Assembly: GCF_018252635.1 (NCBI RefSeq)
Contig: NZ_JAGTXM010000002.1
Location: 1-64,000, forward strand
Reading direction: 5' to 3'
DNA from: Citrobacter amalonaticus
Lineage (GTDB): Bacteria; Pseudomonadota; Gammaproteobacteria; Enterobacterales; Enterobacteriaceae
DNA length: 64,000 nucleotides
Below the pieces are notes generated by a model that was not told the origin of the DNA, made no database searches, and saw only the letters and a program-made list of their open reading frames with translations. A program made the translations under genes and the position numbers. Below, in pieces: positions 1 through 8,184 of this stretch. How positions within the stretch are numbered: the first letter of the stretch is position 1; the number at the start of each line of letters is the position of its first letter.

Positions 1-266
1 GCCATAACGCCATGGATGACGGCAAAGACCGTACCTTCCAGCCGTTCGTCGAAGCCAACTGGATCCACAACACGCAGAACTACAGCGTGCAGATGGATGA
101 CATCAACAACGACGTGAAAGGCAGCCGCAACATAGGTGAACTGAAAGCTGGTATTGAAGGCCAGTTGACGAAGAACGTCACCCTGTGGGGCAACGTCGCC
201 CAGCAGATTGGCGACAATGGCTACAGCGATACGCAAGGCATGCTGGGGCTGAAATACAGCTTCTAG
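1..266 (+). CDS. Autotransporter beta-barrel C-terminus (5' truncated)
   Basis: Only the last 88 or so residues are in the window; the frame is open from base 3 and has no start of its own. The sequence has the alternating polar and hydrophobic strands of an outer-membrane barrel, with the phrase FVEANWIHN and a strand pair around KAGIEGQL and VTLWGNVAQQ. It ends in GLKYSF, the terminal aromatic residue recognised by the Bam machinery. This matches the last strands of AIDA/pertactin-type autotransporters. The passenger domain lies outside the window, so the adhesin or enzyme type cannot be named. A strong hairpin terminator follows. Confidence 0.8.
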   Translation, partial: HNAMDDGKDRTFQPFVEANWIHNTQNYSVQMDDINNDVKGSRNIGELKAGIEGQLTKNVTLWGNVAQQIGDNGYSDTQGMLGLKYSF

Positions 267-298
267 TCCCTTTCCCCGTGGCGACGCGGGGATTTCTC

Positions 299-332
299 AC
301 AAACCCTGACCTCGTCGGGGTTTGTGTTTTTT
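299..332 (+). terminator. Rho-independent terminator after the autotransporter gene
   Basis: An 8-bp perfect stem, ACAAACCC (299-306) pairing with GGGTTTGT (318-325), is followed by a run of six T. It ends the autotransporter transcript before ynfD. Confidence 0.75.
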
Positions 333-438
333 GGCAGTAAAGGGATCTTTCAGATTCATCAACAAGTTGCCGGCAATGACAATTGCTTACACTAGCAATG
401 CTATGCTTATTCTGTGCATCTCAACAATGGAGCTGATG

Positions 439-744
439 ATGAAATTTTCCCGAGGAATACTGACAGGCGTCCTGCTGACCGCCTCCCCGCTGGTTTTTGC
501 CGCCCCTGACTCCTGCGAACGCGTCAAGAGTGATATTGAGCAGCGCATCATCAATAACGGCGTGCCGGAGGCCAACTTTACCCTGAGCATCGTGCCAAAC
601 GATCAGGCCGATCAGCCGGACTCACAGGTCGTCGGACATTGCGCCAACGACACCCATAAAATTCTCTACACCCGAACCAGCAGTGGTAATGCCCCCGCCA
701 GCACTACGCCGTCTCAGGATGGCGCCAACGCCGAACCGCAGTAA
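439..744 (+). CDS. ynfD: YnfD, small secreted DUF1161 protein
   Basis: A 101-residue protein, the length of E. coli YnfD. It opens with a signal peptide (MKFSRGILTGVLLTASPLVFA, cleavage about residue 21). The mature part has two cysteines (in DSCERV and GHCAND) that could form one disulphide, and a low-complexity Ser/Thr/Pro tail. The start at 439 is preferred over in-frame ATGs at 427 and 436 because GGAG at 429-432 is then 6 bases away. The family is DUF1161, exported and of unknown function. It sits alone between a terminator and the ynfF promoter. Confidence 0.8.
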   Translation: MKFSRGILTGVLLTASPLVFAAPDSCERVKSDIEQRIINNGVPEANFTLSIVPNDQADQPDSQVVGHCANDTHKILYTRTSSGNAPASTTPSQDGANAEPQ

Positions 745-789
745 TTCCGCCTGTTTTTCCCCCTCCGGCAACGGAGGGTTTTCCTCACA

Positions 790-803
790 TTGATATGGAT
801 TAA
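790..803 (+). promoter_or_regulatory. FNR box upstream of ynfF
   Basis: TTGATATGGATTAA matches the FNR consensus TTGAT-N4-ATCAA with a single mismatch. Its centre (796.5) is 41.5 bp upstream of about position 838, the start expected from a TAAAAT -10 element at 825-830. This is the class II activating geometry. The E. coli ynfEFGH-dmsD operon is known to be FNR-activated. Confidence 0.7.
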
Positions 804-810
804 TAACCCC

Positions 811-826
811 TACTCATTAAGGGGTA
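811..826 (+). promoter_or_regulatory. NarL/NarP 7-2-7 site in the ynfF promoter
   Basis: TACTCAT (811-817) and AGGGGTA (820-826) are two perfect NarL heptamers (TACYYMT and its inverse) in the inverted arrangement with a 2-base spacer that NarL and NarP both bind. The site lies between the FNR box and the start point and overlaps the probable -10 (825-830). This predicts nitrate-dependent repression, as reported for the E. coli operon. Confidence 0.7.
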
Positions 827-830
827 AAAT
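825..830 (+). promoter_or_regulatory. Probable -10 element of the ynfF operon
   Basis: TAAAAT lies at the distance expected for a class II FNR promoter (start near 838). The resulting leader would be about 175 nt. No sequenced start site supports this; it is inferred from spacing alone. Confidence 0.45.
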
Positions 831-1012
831 TCATGTCTGTTTAGCATGTCTTTGATATCGCTATTAATAATGTTATACAGCGCTCTGTTTGAAGGTGTGG
901 CATTTCCACGACACCTCCCACATCACGTTGATTAAAAAAGAAAATTACGAATGGCTGTTCCCGGACAAGGAAGCAACCAGGTCAATGTTTAACATTAGCA
1001 AAGTGAGCAACC

Positions 1013-3448
1013 ATGAAAATCACCACGCCTGAGGCCCTCATGACGGCCAGTATCAGTCGCCGTAGTCTGGTGAAATCATCCGCTATTGGCAGCCTTGCGC
1101 TTGCCAGCAGCGCTTTCACCCTCCCGTTCACCCGGATCGCGCGCGCCGCAGACGGCATGACGCCTGCGCCGGTCGAAGAAAAAGCCGTCTGGAGTTCCTG
1201 TACCGTGAACTGCGGAAGCCGTTGCCTGCTGCGTCTGCACGTCAAAGATGACACGGTTTACTGGGTGGAATCTGACACCACCGGCAACGATGAGTACGGC
1301 AACCATCAGGTTCGCGCCTGCTTACGCGGTCGCTCGATACGTCGACGTATGAATCATCCGGACAGACTGAAATACCCGATGAAACGCGTCGGCAAACGCG
1401 GCGAAGGCAAGTTTGAACGCATCACCTGGGATGAAGCGCTCGATACCATCGGCGACAACCTGAAGCGGATTTTAAAAGAGTATGGCAACGAGGCGGTTCA
1501 CGTGCTGTACGGCACCGGCGTCGACGGCGGAAACATTACCAACTCCAACGTTCCTTACCGTCTGATGAACTCTTGCGGCGGCTACCTCAGTCGTTATGGC
1601 AGTTACAGTACCGCGCAAATCAGCGCCGCCATGAGCTACATGTTTGGCAGCAACGATGGCAACAGCCCGGATGACATTGCCAATACGAAACTGGTGGTGA
1701 TGTTTGGTAACAACCCCGCGGAAACCCGGATGAGCGGCGGCGGCGTTACCTGGTACGTCGAGCAGGCACGCGAACGTTCCAGTGCGCGAATGATTGTGAT
1801 CGATCCGCGCTATAACGACACCGCAGCCGGGCGCGAAGACGAATGGCTGCCCATCCGCCCCGGTACGGATGGCGCGCTGGCGGCGGCGATCGCCTGGGTG
1901 CTGATTACCGAAGATTTGATCGACAAGCCATTCCTCGACAAATATTGCGTCGGTTACGATGAAACCACCCTGCCTGCCGGTGCGCCGCATAACGCGCACT
2001 ATAAGGCGTACATCCTCGGCGAAGGTCCGGACGGTATTGCTAAAACCCCGGAGTGGGCTTCCCGCATCACCAGTATTCCGGCGGATAAAATTATCCAACT
2101 GGCCCGTGAAATTGGCTCGGCGAAACCGGCCTATATCTGCCAGGGCTGGGGGCCTCAGCGTCACTCCAACGGTGAGCAAACCGCGCGAGCTATCGCCATG
2201 CTGTCGGTGCTCACCGGTAACGTCGGTATCAACGGCGGCAACTCAGGCGTACGTGAAGGCACCTGGGATCTTGGCGTGGAATGGTTTTCCCTGCTCGAGA
2301 ATCCAGTGAAAACACAGATCTCCGTATTCACCTGGACCGATGCTATCGATCATGGCACTGAAATGACCGCCACACGCGATGGCGTACGCGGCAAAGATAA
2401 GCTGGATGTTCCCATTAAGTTCATGTGGTGCTACGCCAGTAATACGCTGATTAACCAGCACGGCAATATCGCTCATACCCATGATGTGCTACAGGACGAC
2501 AGCAAGTGCGAAATGATTGTCGGCATCGAACATTTCATGACGGCGTCGGCGAAATACTGTGACATTCTGTTGCCAGATTTAATGCCGACCGAGCAGGAAG
2601 ATCTGATCTCCCATGAATCCGCCGGCAACATGGGCTATGTGATCCTCGGTCAGCCCGCGACGTCTGCAAAGTTTGAAAGAAAGCCGATCTACTGGATGCT
2701 CAGTGAAGTCGCCCGTCGACTCGGCCCGGACGTCTACCAGACGTTCACCGAAGGACGTTCGCAGCATGATTGGGTGAAATACCTGCATGCGAAAACCAAA
2801 GAGCGCAATCCGGAAATGCCGGATTATGAAGAGATGAAGCAAACCGGTATCTTCAAGAAAAAATGCCCGGAGGAGCACTATGTCGCCTTCCGCGCGTTCC
2901 GTGAAGATCCTGATGCAAACCCGCTGAAAACGCCGTCAGGGAAAATTGAAATTTACTCTGCGCGACTGGCCACCATCGCCAGTACCTGGGAGCTGAAGAA
3001 GGACGACATCATCCATCCTCTGCCCGCCTATGCGCCCGGTTTTGACGGCTGGGACGATCCGCTCCGCAAAACGTACCCGCTGCAGCTTACCGGGTTCCAC
3101 TATAAGGCGCGCACCCACTCCAGTTACGGCAATATTGATGTCCTGCAACAGGCCTGCCCACAGGAGATCTGGATTAACCCGATTGATGCCACGCCCCGCG
3201 GTATCCAACACGGCGATACCGTCCGGGTGTTTAACAACAATGGACAAATGCTGATCCCCGCCAAAGTGACGCCACGCATTCTGCCCGGCGTCACGGCCAT
3301 TGGTCAGGGGGCGTGGCTCAAAGCCGACATGTTTGGCGATCGAATAGACCACGGCGGTTCCATCAACATCCTGACGTCGCACCGCCCTTCGCCGCTGGCC
3401 AAAGGCAATCCTTCGCACAGTAATCTTGTTCAGGTTGAAAAGGTCTAA
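1013..3448 (+). CDS. ynfF: YnfF, Tat-exported molybdopterin S/N-oxide reductase catalytic subunit
   Basis: An 811-residue DmsA-family enzyme, the periplasmic catalytic subunit of a reductase for S-oxides, N-oxides or selenate; it takes electrons from YnfG/YnfH. A twin-arginine signal (SRRSLVK, residues 15-21) ends near ARA-AD at about 46. Then come the Fe-S cysteines (CTVNCGSRC and RACLRGRS), the bis-MGD domains, and GSYSTAQISAA, the segment carrying the Mo-ligand serine of the DMSO-reductase family. The N-terminus MKITTPEALMTA matches E. coli YnfF rather than YnfE, as does VHVLYGTGVDGGN. E. coli has both paralogues in tandem; here there is one, directly behind the operon promoter. The next gene starts 10 bases after the stop. 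Confidence 0.95.
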   Translation: MKITTPEALMTASISRRSLVKSSAIGSLALASSAFTLPFTRIARAADGMTPAPVEEKAVWSSCTVNCGSRCLLRLHVKDDTVYWVESDTTGNDEYGNHQVRACLRGRSIRRRMNHPDRLKYPMKRVGKRGEGKFERITWDEALDTIGDNLKRILKEYGNEAVHVLYGTGVDGGNITNSNVPYRLMNSCGGYLSRYGSYSTAQISAAMSYMFGSNDGNSPDDIANTKLVVMFGNNPAETRMSGGGVTWYVEQARERSSARMIVIDPRYNDTAAGREDEWLPIRPGTDGALAAAIAWVLITEDLIDKPFLDKYCVGYDETTLPAGAPHNAHYKAYILGEGPDGIAKTPEWASRITSIPADKIIQLAREIGSAKPAYICQGWGPQRHSNGEQTARAIAMLSVLTGNVGINGGNSGVREGTWDLGVEWFSLLENPVKTQISVFTWTDAIDHGTEMTATRDGVRGKDKLDVPIKFMWCYASNTLINQHGNIAHTHDVLQDDSKCEMIVGIEHFMTASAKYCDILLPDLMPTEQEDLISHESAGNMGYVILGQPATSAKFERKPIYWMLSEVARRLGPDVYQTFTEGRSQHDWVKYLHAKTKERNPEMPDYEEMKQTGIFKKKCPEEHYVAFRAFREDPDANPLKTPSGKIEIYSARLATIASTWELKKDDIIHPLPAYAPGFDGWDDPLRKTYPLQLTGFHYKARTHSSYGNIDVLQQACPQEIWINPIDATPRGIQHGDTVRVFNNNGQMLIPAKVTPRILPGVTAIGQGAWLKADMFGDRIDHGGSINILTSHRPSPLAKGNPSHSNLVQVEKV

Positions 3449-3458
3449 GGAGTAACCG

Positions 3459-4076
3459 ATGACAACCCAGTATGGATTTTTTATTGATTCCAGCCGTTGC
3501 ACCGGGTGCAAAACCTGCGAACTGGCCTGCAAGGACTACAAAGATTTAACCCCGGACGTCAGCTTCCGCCGCATTTATGAATACGCGGGCGGTGACTGGC
3601 AGGAAGACAACGGCGTCTGGCATCAGAACGTGTTTGTCTACTATCTGTCCATTGCCTGTAACCATTGTGAGGATCCGGCCTGTACTAAGGTCTGCCCGAG
3701 CGGGGCGATGCACAAACGGGAAGACGGCTTTGTGGTGGTCGATGAAGATGTCTGCATCGGCTGCCGCTATTGCCATATGGCCTGTCCGTACGGCGCGCCG
3801 CAGTACAATGCTGCAAAAGGTCACATGACCAAGTGCGATGGCTGTCATGACCGAGTCGCCGACGGTAAGAAACCGATCTGTGTCGAGTCCTGTCCGCTTC
3901 GAGCGCTGGATTTTGGTCCCATTGATGAACTGCGTAAGAAGCACGGTGAACTGGCGGCGGTTGCGCCGCTGCCGGGGGCACACTTCACGAAGCCGAGTAT
4001 TGTGATCAAACCGAATGCCAACAGCCGCCCGACCGGGGATACCACCGGTTATCTGGCGAATCCGAAGGAGGTGTAA
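3459..4076 (+). CDS. ynfG: YnfG, DmsB-like four [4Fe-4S] electron-transfer subunit
   Basis: A 205-residue ferredoxin-like subunit that passes electrons from the membrane anchor to YnfF. Four cysteine groups are visible: CTGCKTCELACKD near the N-terminus, CNHCEDPACTKVCP, CIGCRYCHMACP, and CDGCHD with CVESCP, enough for four cubane clusters as in DmsB. There is no signal peptide; in this family the subunit is carried across the membrane with the Tat substrate. AGGAG precedes the ATG. The stop lies one base before the ynfH start, so translation is probably coupled. Confidence 0.95.
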   Translation: MTTQYGFFIDSSRCTGCKTCELACKDYKDLTPDVSFRRIYEYAGGDWQEDNGVWHQNVFVYYLSIACNHCEDPACTKVCPSGAMHKREDGFVVVDEDVCIGCRYCHMACPYGAPQYNAAKGHMTKCDGCHDRVADGKKPICVESCPLRALDFGPIDELRKKHGELAAVAPLPGAHFTKPSIVIKPNANSRPTGDTTGYLANPKEV

Positions 4077-4077
4077 A

Positions 4078-4935
4078 ATGGGAAATGGATGGCATGAATG
4101 GCCGCTGGTGCTGTTTACGGTACTCGGCCAGTGCGTCGCAGGCGCGCTGATTGTCTGTGGACTTGGCTGGTTTGCGATGAAAGACGACGCCGCCGCCCGG
4201 CAGCGCCTGGTCCGCAGCATGTTTTTTCTCTGGCTGGTGATGGGGTTAGGATTCCTGGCCTCTGTCATGCACCTTGGGTCCCCGATGCGAGCATTTAACT
4301 CACTCAATCGCATTGGCGCATCCGGGTTGAGCAATGAAATCGCCGCTGGTTCAGTCTTTTTCGCCGTAGGCGGAATCTGGTGGCTGGTCGCCGTTCTGGG
4401 TAAAATGCCGCCCGCACTGGGGAAACTGTGGCTACTGGTCAGCATGGTGCTGGGGATCGTCTTCGTCTGGGCGATGACCCGCGTTTACCTGATCGATACC
4501 GTGCCGACCTGGTATACTGGCTATACGACGCTGGCGTTCTTTATGACGATGTTGCTCAGCGGCCCGCTGTTCGCGGCATTACTGCTACGGGCATCCCGCG
4601 TCACCTTTAATGGAACGCTGTTCGCCAGTATCAGCGTGCTGGCGTTGCTGATCAGCGTGGCGATCGTTGTTCTGCAAGGCATGTCGCTTGCGACAATTCA
4701 CAGTTCGGTTCAGCAAGCTTCTGCGCTGGTGCCGGATTACGCCTCCTTGCAGGTATGGCGCGTGGTGCTGGTTACTGCCGGCCTGGGCTGCTGGATCTGC
4801 CCGCTGGTGCGTCGCAAAACGCCGCACGTCGCCGGGTTGTTGCTGGGGCTACTCCTCGTGCTTGGCGGCGAAATCATTGGCCGTGGCCTGTTTTATGGCC
4901 TGCATATGACTGTCGGTATGGCGGTGGCAGGTTAA
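4078..4935 (+). CDS. ynfH: YnfH, DmsC-like membrane anchor and quinol oxidase subunit
   Basis: A 285-residue integral membrane protein with about eight hydrophobic helices. It anchors YnfF/YnfG and oxidises menaquinol. The start MGNGWHEWPLV matches E. coli YnfH and has AAGGAGG at about 4064-4070, inside the end of ynfG. An upstream in-frame ATG at 4015 is rejected because it overlaps ynfG and has no such site. The conserved loop HLGSPMRAFNSLNRIGASGLSNEI is the DmsC-family hallmark. The last segment, GRGLFYGLHMTVGMAVAG, also matches. Confidence 0.93.
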   Translation: MGNGWHEWPLVLFTVLGQCVAGALIVCGLGWFAMKDDAAARQRLVRSMFFLWLVMGLGFLASVMHLGSPMRAFNSLNRIGASGLSNEIAAGSVFFAVGGIWWLVAVLGKMPPALGKLWLLVSMVLGIVFVWAMTRVYLIDTVPTWYTGYTTLAFFMTMLLSGPLFAALLLRASRVTFNGTLFASISVLALLISVAIVVLQGMSLATIHSSVQQASALVPDYASLQVWRVVLVTAGLGCWICPLVRRKTPHVAGLLLGLLLVLGGEIIGRGLFYGLHMTVGMAVAG

Positions 4936-4977
4936 CAAATCCGTGCGGGGTAACCCGCACTATTCAGGATATTTCAG

Positions 4978-5592
4978 ATGACTGATTTTACTCAATGTGA
5001 TGATTTTGCGATGACCGCACGTGTGCTGGGGGCACTGTTCTACTACGCCCCCGACAGCGCCGAAGCCGCGCCTCTGGTGTCAGCGTTAACCGCTGATGAC
5101 TGGCAGACGCAATGGCCGCTGGCAGCGGAAACACTGTCCCCGCTGGCAACAGACTTTAAACGCGTCAGCGATGAGTCACTTCCCGAGGCATTCCAGCGCC
5201 TGTTTGTCGGGCCGTACGCGTTACCCTCGCCGCCCTGGGGATCGGTCTGGTTAGATCGTGAAAATGTCCTGTTTGGTGAATCAACGCTGGCCCTGCGCCA
5301 ATGGATGCGCGACAACGGTATTCACGTCGAGGCAGAGCAAAACGAACCCGAAGATCATTTTGGCTCGTTATTGCTGATGGTGGCGTGGCTGGCAGAAAGT
5401 GGCCGACACCGTGAATGCGAACAACTGATGGCGTGGCATCTGTTCCCGTGGTCATCCCGCTTTCTCGACGTATTCATTGAGAACGCCGGTCATCCTTTTT
5501 ACCAGGCTCTTGGTGAGCTGGCTCGCCATACCCTGGCGCGGTGGCAGTCTCAGTTGCTGACGCCAGTCGCCGAAAAGCCACTATTCCGCTAA
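4978..5592 (+). CDS. dmsD: DmsD, Tat proofreading chaperone
   Basis: A 204-residue, mostly helical TorD/DmsD-family protein. It binds the twin-arginine leader of the reductase catalytic subunit and holds it until the molybdenum cofactor is inserted. Family landmarks visible are the loop with LFVGPYALPSPPWGSVWLDRE and the segment EPEDHFGSLLLMVAWLAE. Length equals E. coli DmsD. As last gene of the operon it would serve YnfF, and by family knowledge also DmsA. A terminator follows directly. Confidence 0.94.
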   Translation: MTDFTQCDDFAMTARVLGALFYYAPDSAEAAPLVSALTADDWQTQWPLAAETLSPLATDFKRVSDESLPEAFQRLFVGPYALPSPPWGSVWLDRENVLFGESTLALRQWMRDNGIHVEAEQNEPEDHFGSLLLMVAWLAESGRHRECEQLMAWHLFPWSSRFLDVFIENAGHPFYQALGELARHTLARWQSQLLTPVAEKPLFR

Positions 5593-5599
5593 TCCTCTG

Positions 5600-5624
5600 A
5601 AGGCAGGTTTTTCCTGCCTTTTCT
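5600..5624 (+). terminator. Terminator of the ynfFGH-dmsD operon
   Basis: AAGGCAGG (5600-5607), a five-T loop and CCTGCCTT (5613-5620), with T residues after the stem. It ends the reductase operon. Confidence 0.75.
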
Positions 5625-5885
5625 GATACCTGCATCACTCTTGATTGTTACAGTGTCACTTTTTTATCGCGTTTTTAAGACAATTCTTTACATACCCTGC
5701 TTATCCTTTACGCCATAAGGCCAAATCGCGTTTAGCGATTAATAGTCTGCGAATCTAATTTGCCTGCGCGCTGGAATCCTTCCCGCCCTGTTGCTATAGC
5801 TCAAAATACCCTGCCAAACCATGGCATAACAACATGCGACGATTTTTCGCCGCCATAACGCATGCAAACAGGGAGACACACTGCA
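5625..5885 (+). promoter_or_regulatory. Intergenic region upstream of the osm operon
   Basis: About 260 bases without a gene. It must carry the promoter of the four-gene transporter operon. A TGCTATAGCT element near 5792-5801 resembles an extended -10 without a good -35, as expected for an RpoS-type promoter, but this is only suggestive. No other clear site was seen. Confidence 0.3.
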
Positions 5886-6599
5886 ATGCACACATCCACG
5901 TTAACACGCGTGCTGGGCTTGAGTATTGCCATCATTCTGGTACTGGCGCTGCTGGTATGGGGAATTGGCATCGATACCCTCAAATCGCGTCAGGTTGATT
6001 TGCTTTATCTCGGTCAACAGCACCTGATTTTAGTCCTTACCTCGATGTTTTTCGCCCTGCTGGTCGGTATTCCAAGCGGTATTTTGCTCAGTCGCCCCGC
6101 CGCCCGTGGTATTGCCGAATATGTTATGCAGATTTTCAACATAGGCAACACGCTGCCTCCGCTGGCCGTTCTCGCGCTGGCGATGGTGATTATCGGCATT
6201 GGTGACATGCCCGCTATCGTTGCGCTTTTTCTGGCGTCACTGTTGCCAATTGTACGTAATACCTGGGCAGGATTGATTTCTGTGCCGTCGTCGCTGATTG
6301 AAGCGGCAAACGGCATCGGTATGACGAAATGGCAGCGGTTGCGTCAGGTAGAAATCCCCAACGCCTGGCCGGTCATGCTTTCCGGGATCCGCATTGCCAC
6401 CGCGATCAACGTCGGTACGGCCCCGCTGGCGTTCCTGATTGGCGCGAGCAGCTACGGCGAACTGATTTTCCCCGGCATCTATCTTAACGACTTTCCGACA
6501 TTGATTCTGGGTGCAACCGCCACTGCGCTTTTCGCCCTGATCCTCGACAGTCTGCTCGCCTGGCTTGGGCGTGCCCTGAGCCCGCACACGGCCAGATGA
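5886..6599 (+). CDS. osmY: OsmY-type ABC transporter permease (osmoprotectant import)
   Basis: A 237-residue inner-membrane permease of the OpuBB/ProW class with the coupling motif EAANGIGMTKWQRLRQVEIPNAWPVMLSGIR. The ATG at 5886 is chosen because GGGAG lies 10 bases upstream; an in-frame ATG at 5862 lacks a site. It is the first gene of a four-gene operon with the composition and place (after dmsD) of Salmonella osmU (osmVWXY). That system imports glycine betaine and choline-O-sulfate under osmotic stress. The symbol follows Salmonella usage and is unrelated to the E. coli periplasmic protein OsmY. Confidence 0.85.
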   Translation: MHTSTLTRVLGLSIAIILVLALLVWGIGIDTLKSRQVDLLYLGQQHLILVLTSMFFALLVGIPSGILLSRPAARGIAEYVMQIFNIGNTLPPLAVLALAMVIIGIGDMPAIVALFLASLLPIVRNTWAGLISVPSSLIEAANGIGMTKWQRLRQVEIPNAWPVMLSGIRIATAINVGTAPLAFLIGASSYGELIFPGIYLNDFPTLILGATATALFALILDSLLAWLGRALSPHTAR

Positions 6600-6624
6600 C
6601 AATGATAAGAACAAGGAGCGCTAA

Positions 6625-7527
6625 ATGAATCTCAAGAAAAAATGGCTGGGATGGTTCGCCGCCGCGCTGTTCATCAGCGTACAGGCCCAGGCGGCCCCCA
6701 TTATTCTCGCCACCAAGAGTTTTACCGAGCAGCACATTCTCTCGGCAATGACCGTTCAGTATCTGCAAAAAAAGGGATTTCAGGTTCAGCCGCAGACCAA
6801 TATCGCCACGGTGATCTCGCGTAATGCAATGATCAATAAACAGATTGATATGACGTGGGAGTACACCGGCACCTCGCTGATTATTTTCAACCACATCAAT
6901 AAGCGCATGAGCCCGCAAGAGTCGTACGACACGGTAAAACGCCTTGATGCCAGAGTGGGACTGGTATGGCTGAAACCGGCAGATATGAACAACACCTACG
7001 CCTTCGCCATGCAGCGCAAGCGTGCCGAAGCGGAGAACATCAACACCATGTCAGAGATGGTGGCGAAAATTGAACACATTCGCCAGACCGATCCTGACAA
7101 CAACTGGCTGCTGGGTCTCGACCTGGAATTTGCCGGGCGTAGCGACGGAATGAAACCGTTGCAGCAGGCCTATCAGATGGATCTCGACCGACCGCAAATC
7201 CGCCAGATGGACCCCGGACTGGTTTACAACGCCGTACGCGATGGCTTTGTTGACGCCGGTCTCGTCTATACCACTGACGGGCGTGTGAAAGGTTTTGATC
7301 TCAAAGTGCTGGAAGATGATAAGGGCTTCTTCCCAAGTTACGCTGTCACGCCGGTGGTGCGTAAAGATACGCTGGAAGCCCATCCGGGACTAGCGGAAGC
7401 GCTCAATACCCTTTCGGCTCAGTTGAACAATGACGTGATCAGTTCGCTGAACGCGAAGGTCGATATCGATCACCAGTCACCCCAGCAGGTTGCTCGCGAA
7501 TTCCTGCAACAAAAGAATCTGCTGTAA
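6625..7527 (+). CDS. osmX: OsmX-type periplasmic substrate-binding protein
   Basis: A 300-residue protein with a signal peptide ([23 protein letters not shown], cleavage about 23) and a mature start [17 protein letters not shown], typical of the quaternary-amine (OpuAC/ProX) binding family. [13 protein letters not shown] and [14 protein letters not shown] are family landmarks of the ligand cleft. AAGGAG lies 7 bases before the start. Being flanked by two permease genes supports one binding protein feeding a heterodimeric permease. The E. coli relative is YehZ. Confidence 0.88.
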   Translation: MNLKKKWLGWFAAALFISVQAQAAPIILATKSFTEQHILSAMTVQYLQKKGFQVQPQTNIATVISRNAMINKQIDMTWEYTGTSLIIFNHINKRMSPQESYDTVKRLDARVGLVWLKPADMNNTYAFAMQRKRAEAENINTMSEMVAKIEHIRQTDPDNNWLLGLDLEFAGRSDGMKPLQQAYQMDLDRPQIRQMDPGLVYNAVRDGFVDAGLVYTTDGRVKGFDLKVLEDDKGFFPSYAVTPVVRKDTLEAHPGLAEALNTLSAQLNNDVISSLNAKVDIDHQSPQQVAREFLQQKNLL

Positions 7528-7536
7528 GGAGCGCAT

Positions 7537-8184
7537 ATGGATACGATTCACTACATGATGGATAACGCGGGTTATCTGGCAACGCTCACCTTTCAGCATC
7601 TGTGGCTGGTGGCGCTGGCGGTTGGGCTGGCGATTATCACTGGCGTGCCGCTGGGGATCCTGATTGTCCGCCATAAATGGCTGGCAACGCCGGTGTTAAG
7701 CGTTGCGACGCTGCTGCTGACGATTCCCTCCATCGCTCTGTTCGGATTGATGATCCCCCTGTTTTCGCTGATCGGTCACGGAATTGGCGCACTGCCCGCC
7801 ATTACCGCCGTGTTTCTTTACTCGTTGCTGCCTATTGTGCGTAACACCCATACCGCGCTGGACAGCCTCCCGCCGGGCTTACGCGAAGCGGGTCGCGGGA
7901 TTGGCATGACCTTCTGGCAGCGCCTGCGCTGGGTGGAGATCCCGATGGCGTTACCGGTGATTTTCGGCGGTATCCGCACCGCCGTGGTCATGAATATCGG
8001 CGTCATGGCGATTGCCGCGGTGATTGGCGCAGGTGGCCTGGGATTACTGTTACTGAACGGCATCGGCGGCAGCGACATTCGCATGCTGATTGCCGGCGCA
8101 TTGATGATTTGTCTTTTAGCGATTGCACTTGACTGGCTGCTACACCGCCTGCAAGTCGTCCTGACACCGAAGGGGATACGATAA
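7537..8184 (+). CDS. osmW: OsmW-type ABC transporter permease
   Basis: A 215-residue inner-membrane permease with five to six helices and the coupling loop EAGRGIGMTFWQRLRWVEIPMALPVIFGGIR, closely similar to the one in the first gene of the operon. The two proteins should form the heterodimeric channel. AAGGAG precedes the start. The stop codon TAA shares its last A with the ATG of the ATPase gene (TAATG), so translation is probably coupled. Confidence 0.88.
   Translation: MDTIHYMMDNAGYLATLTFQHLWLVALAVGLAIITGVPLGILIVRHKWLATPVLSVATLLLTIPSIALFGLMIPLFSLIGHGIGALPAITAVFLYSLLPIVRNTHTALDSLPPGLREAGRGIGMTFWQRLRWVEIPMALPVIFGGIRTAVVMNIGVMAIAAVIGAGGLGLLLLNGIGGSDIRMLIAGALMICLLAIALDWLLHRLQVVLTPKGIR

Noticed and set aside
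3546-4445. A 299-codon open frame antisense to ynfG and ynfH
   Set aside because: It spans two real genes and shows no domain, signal or ribosome-binding site.
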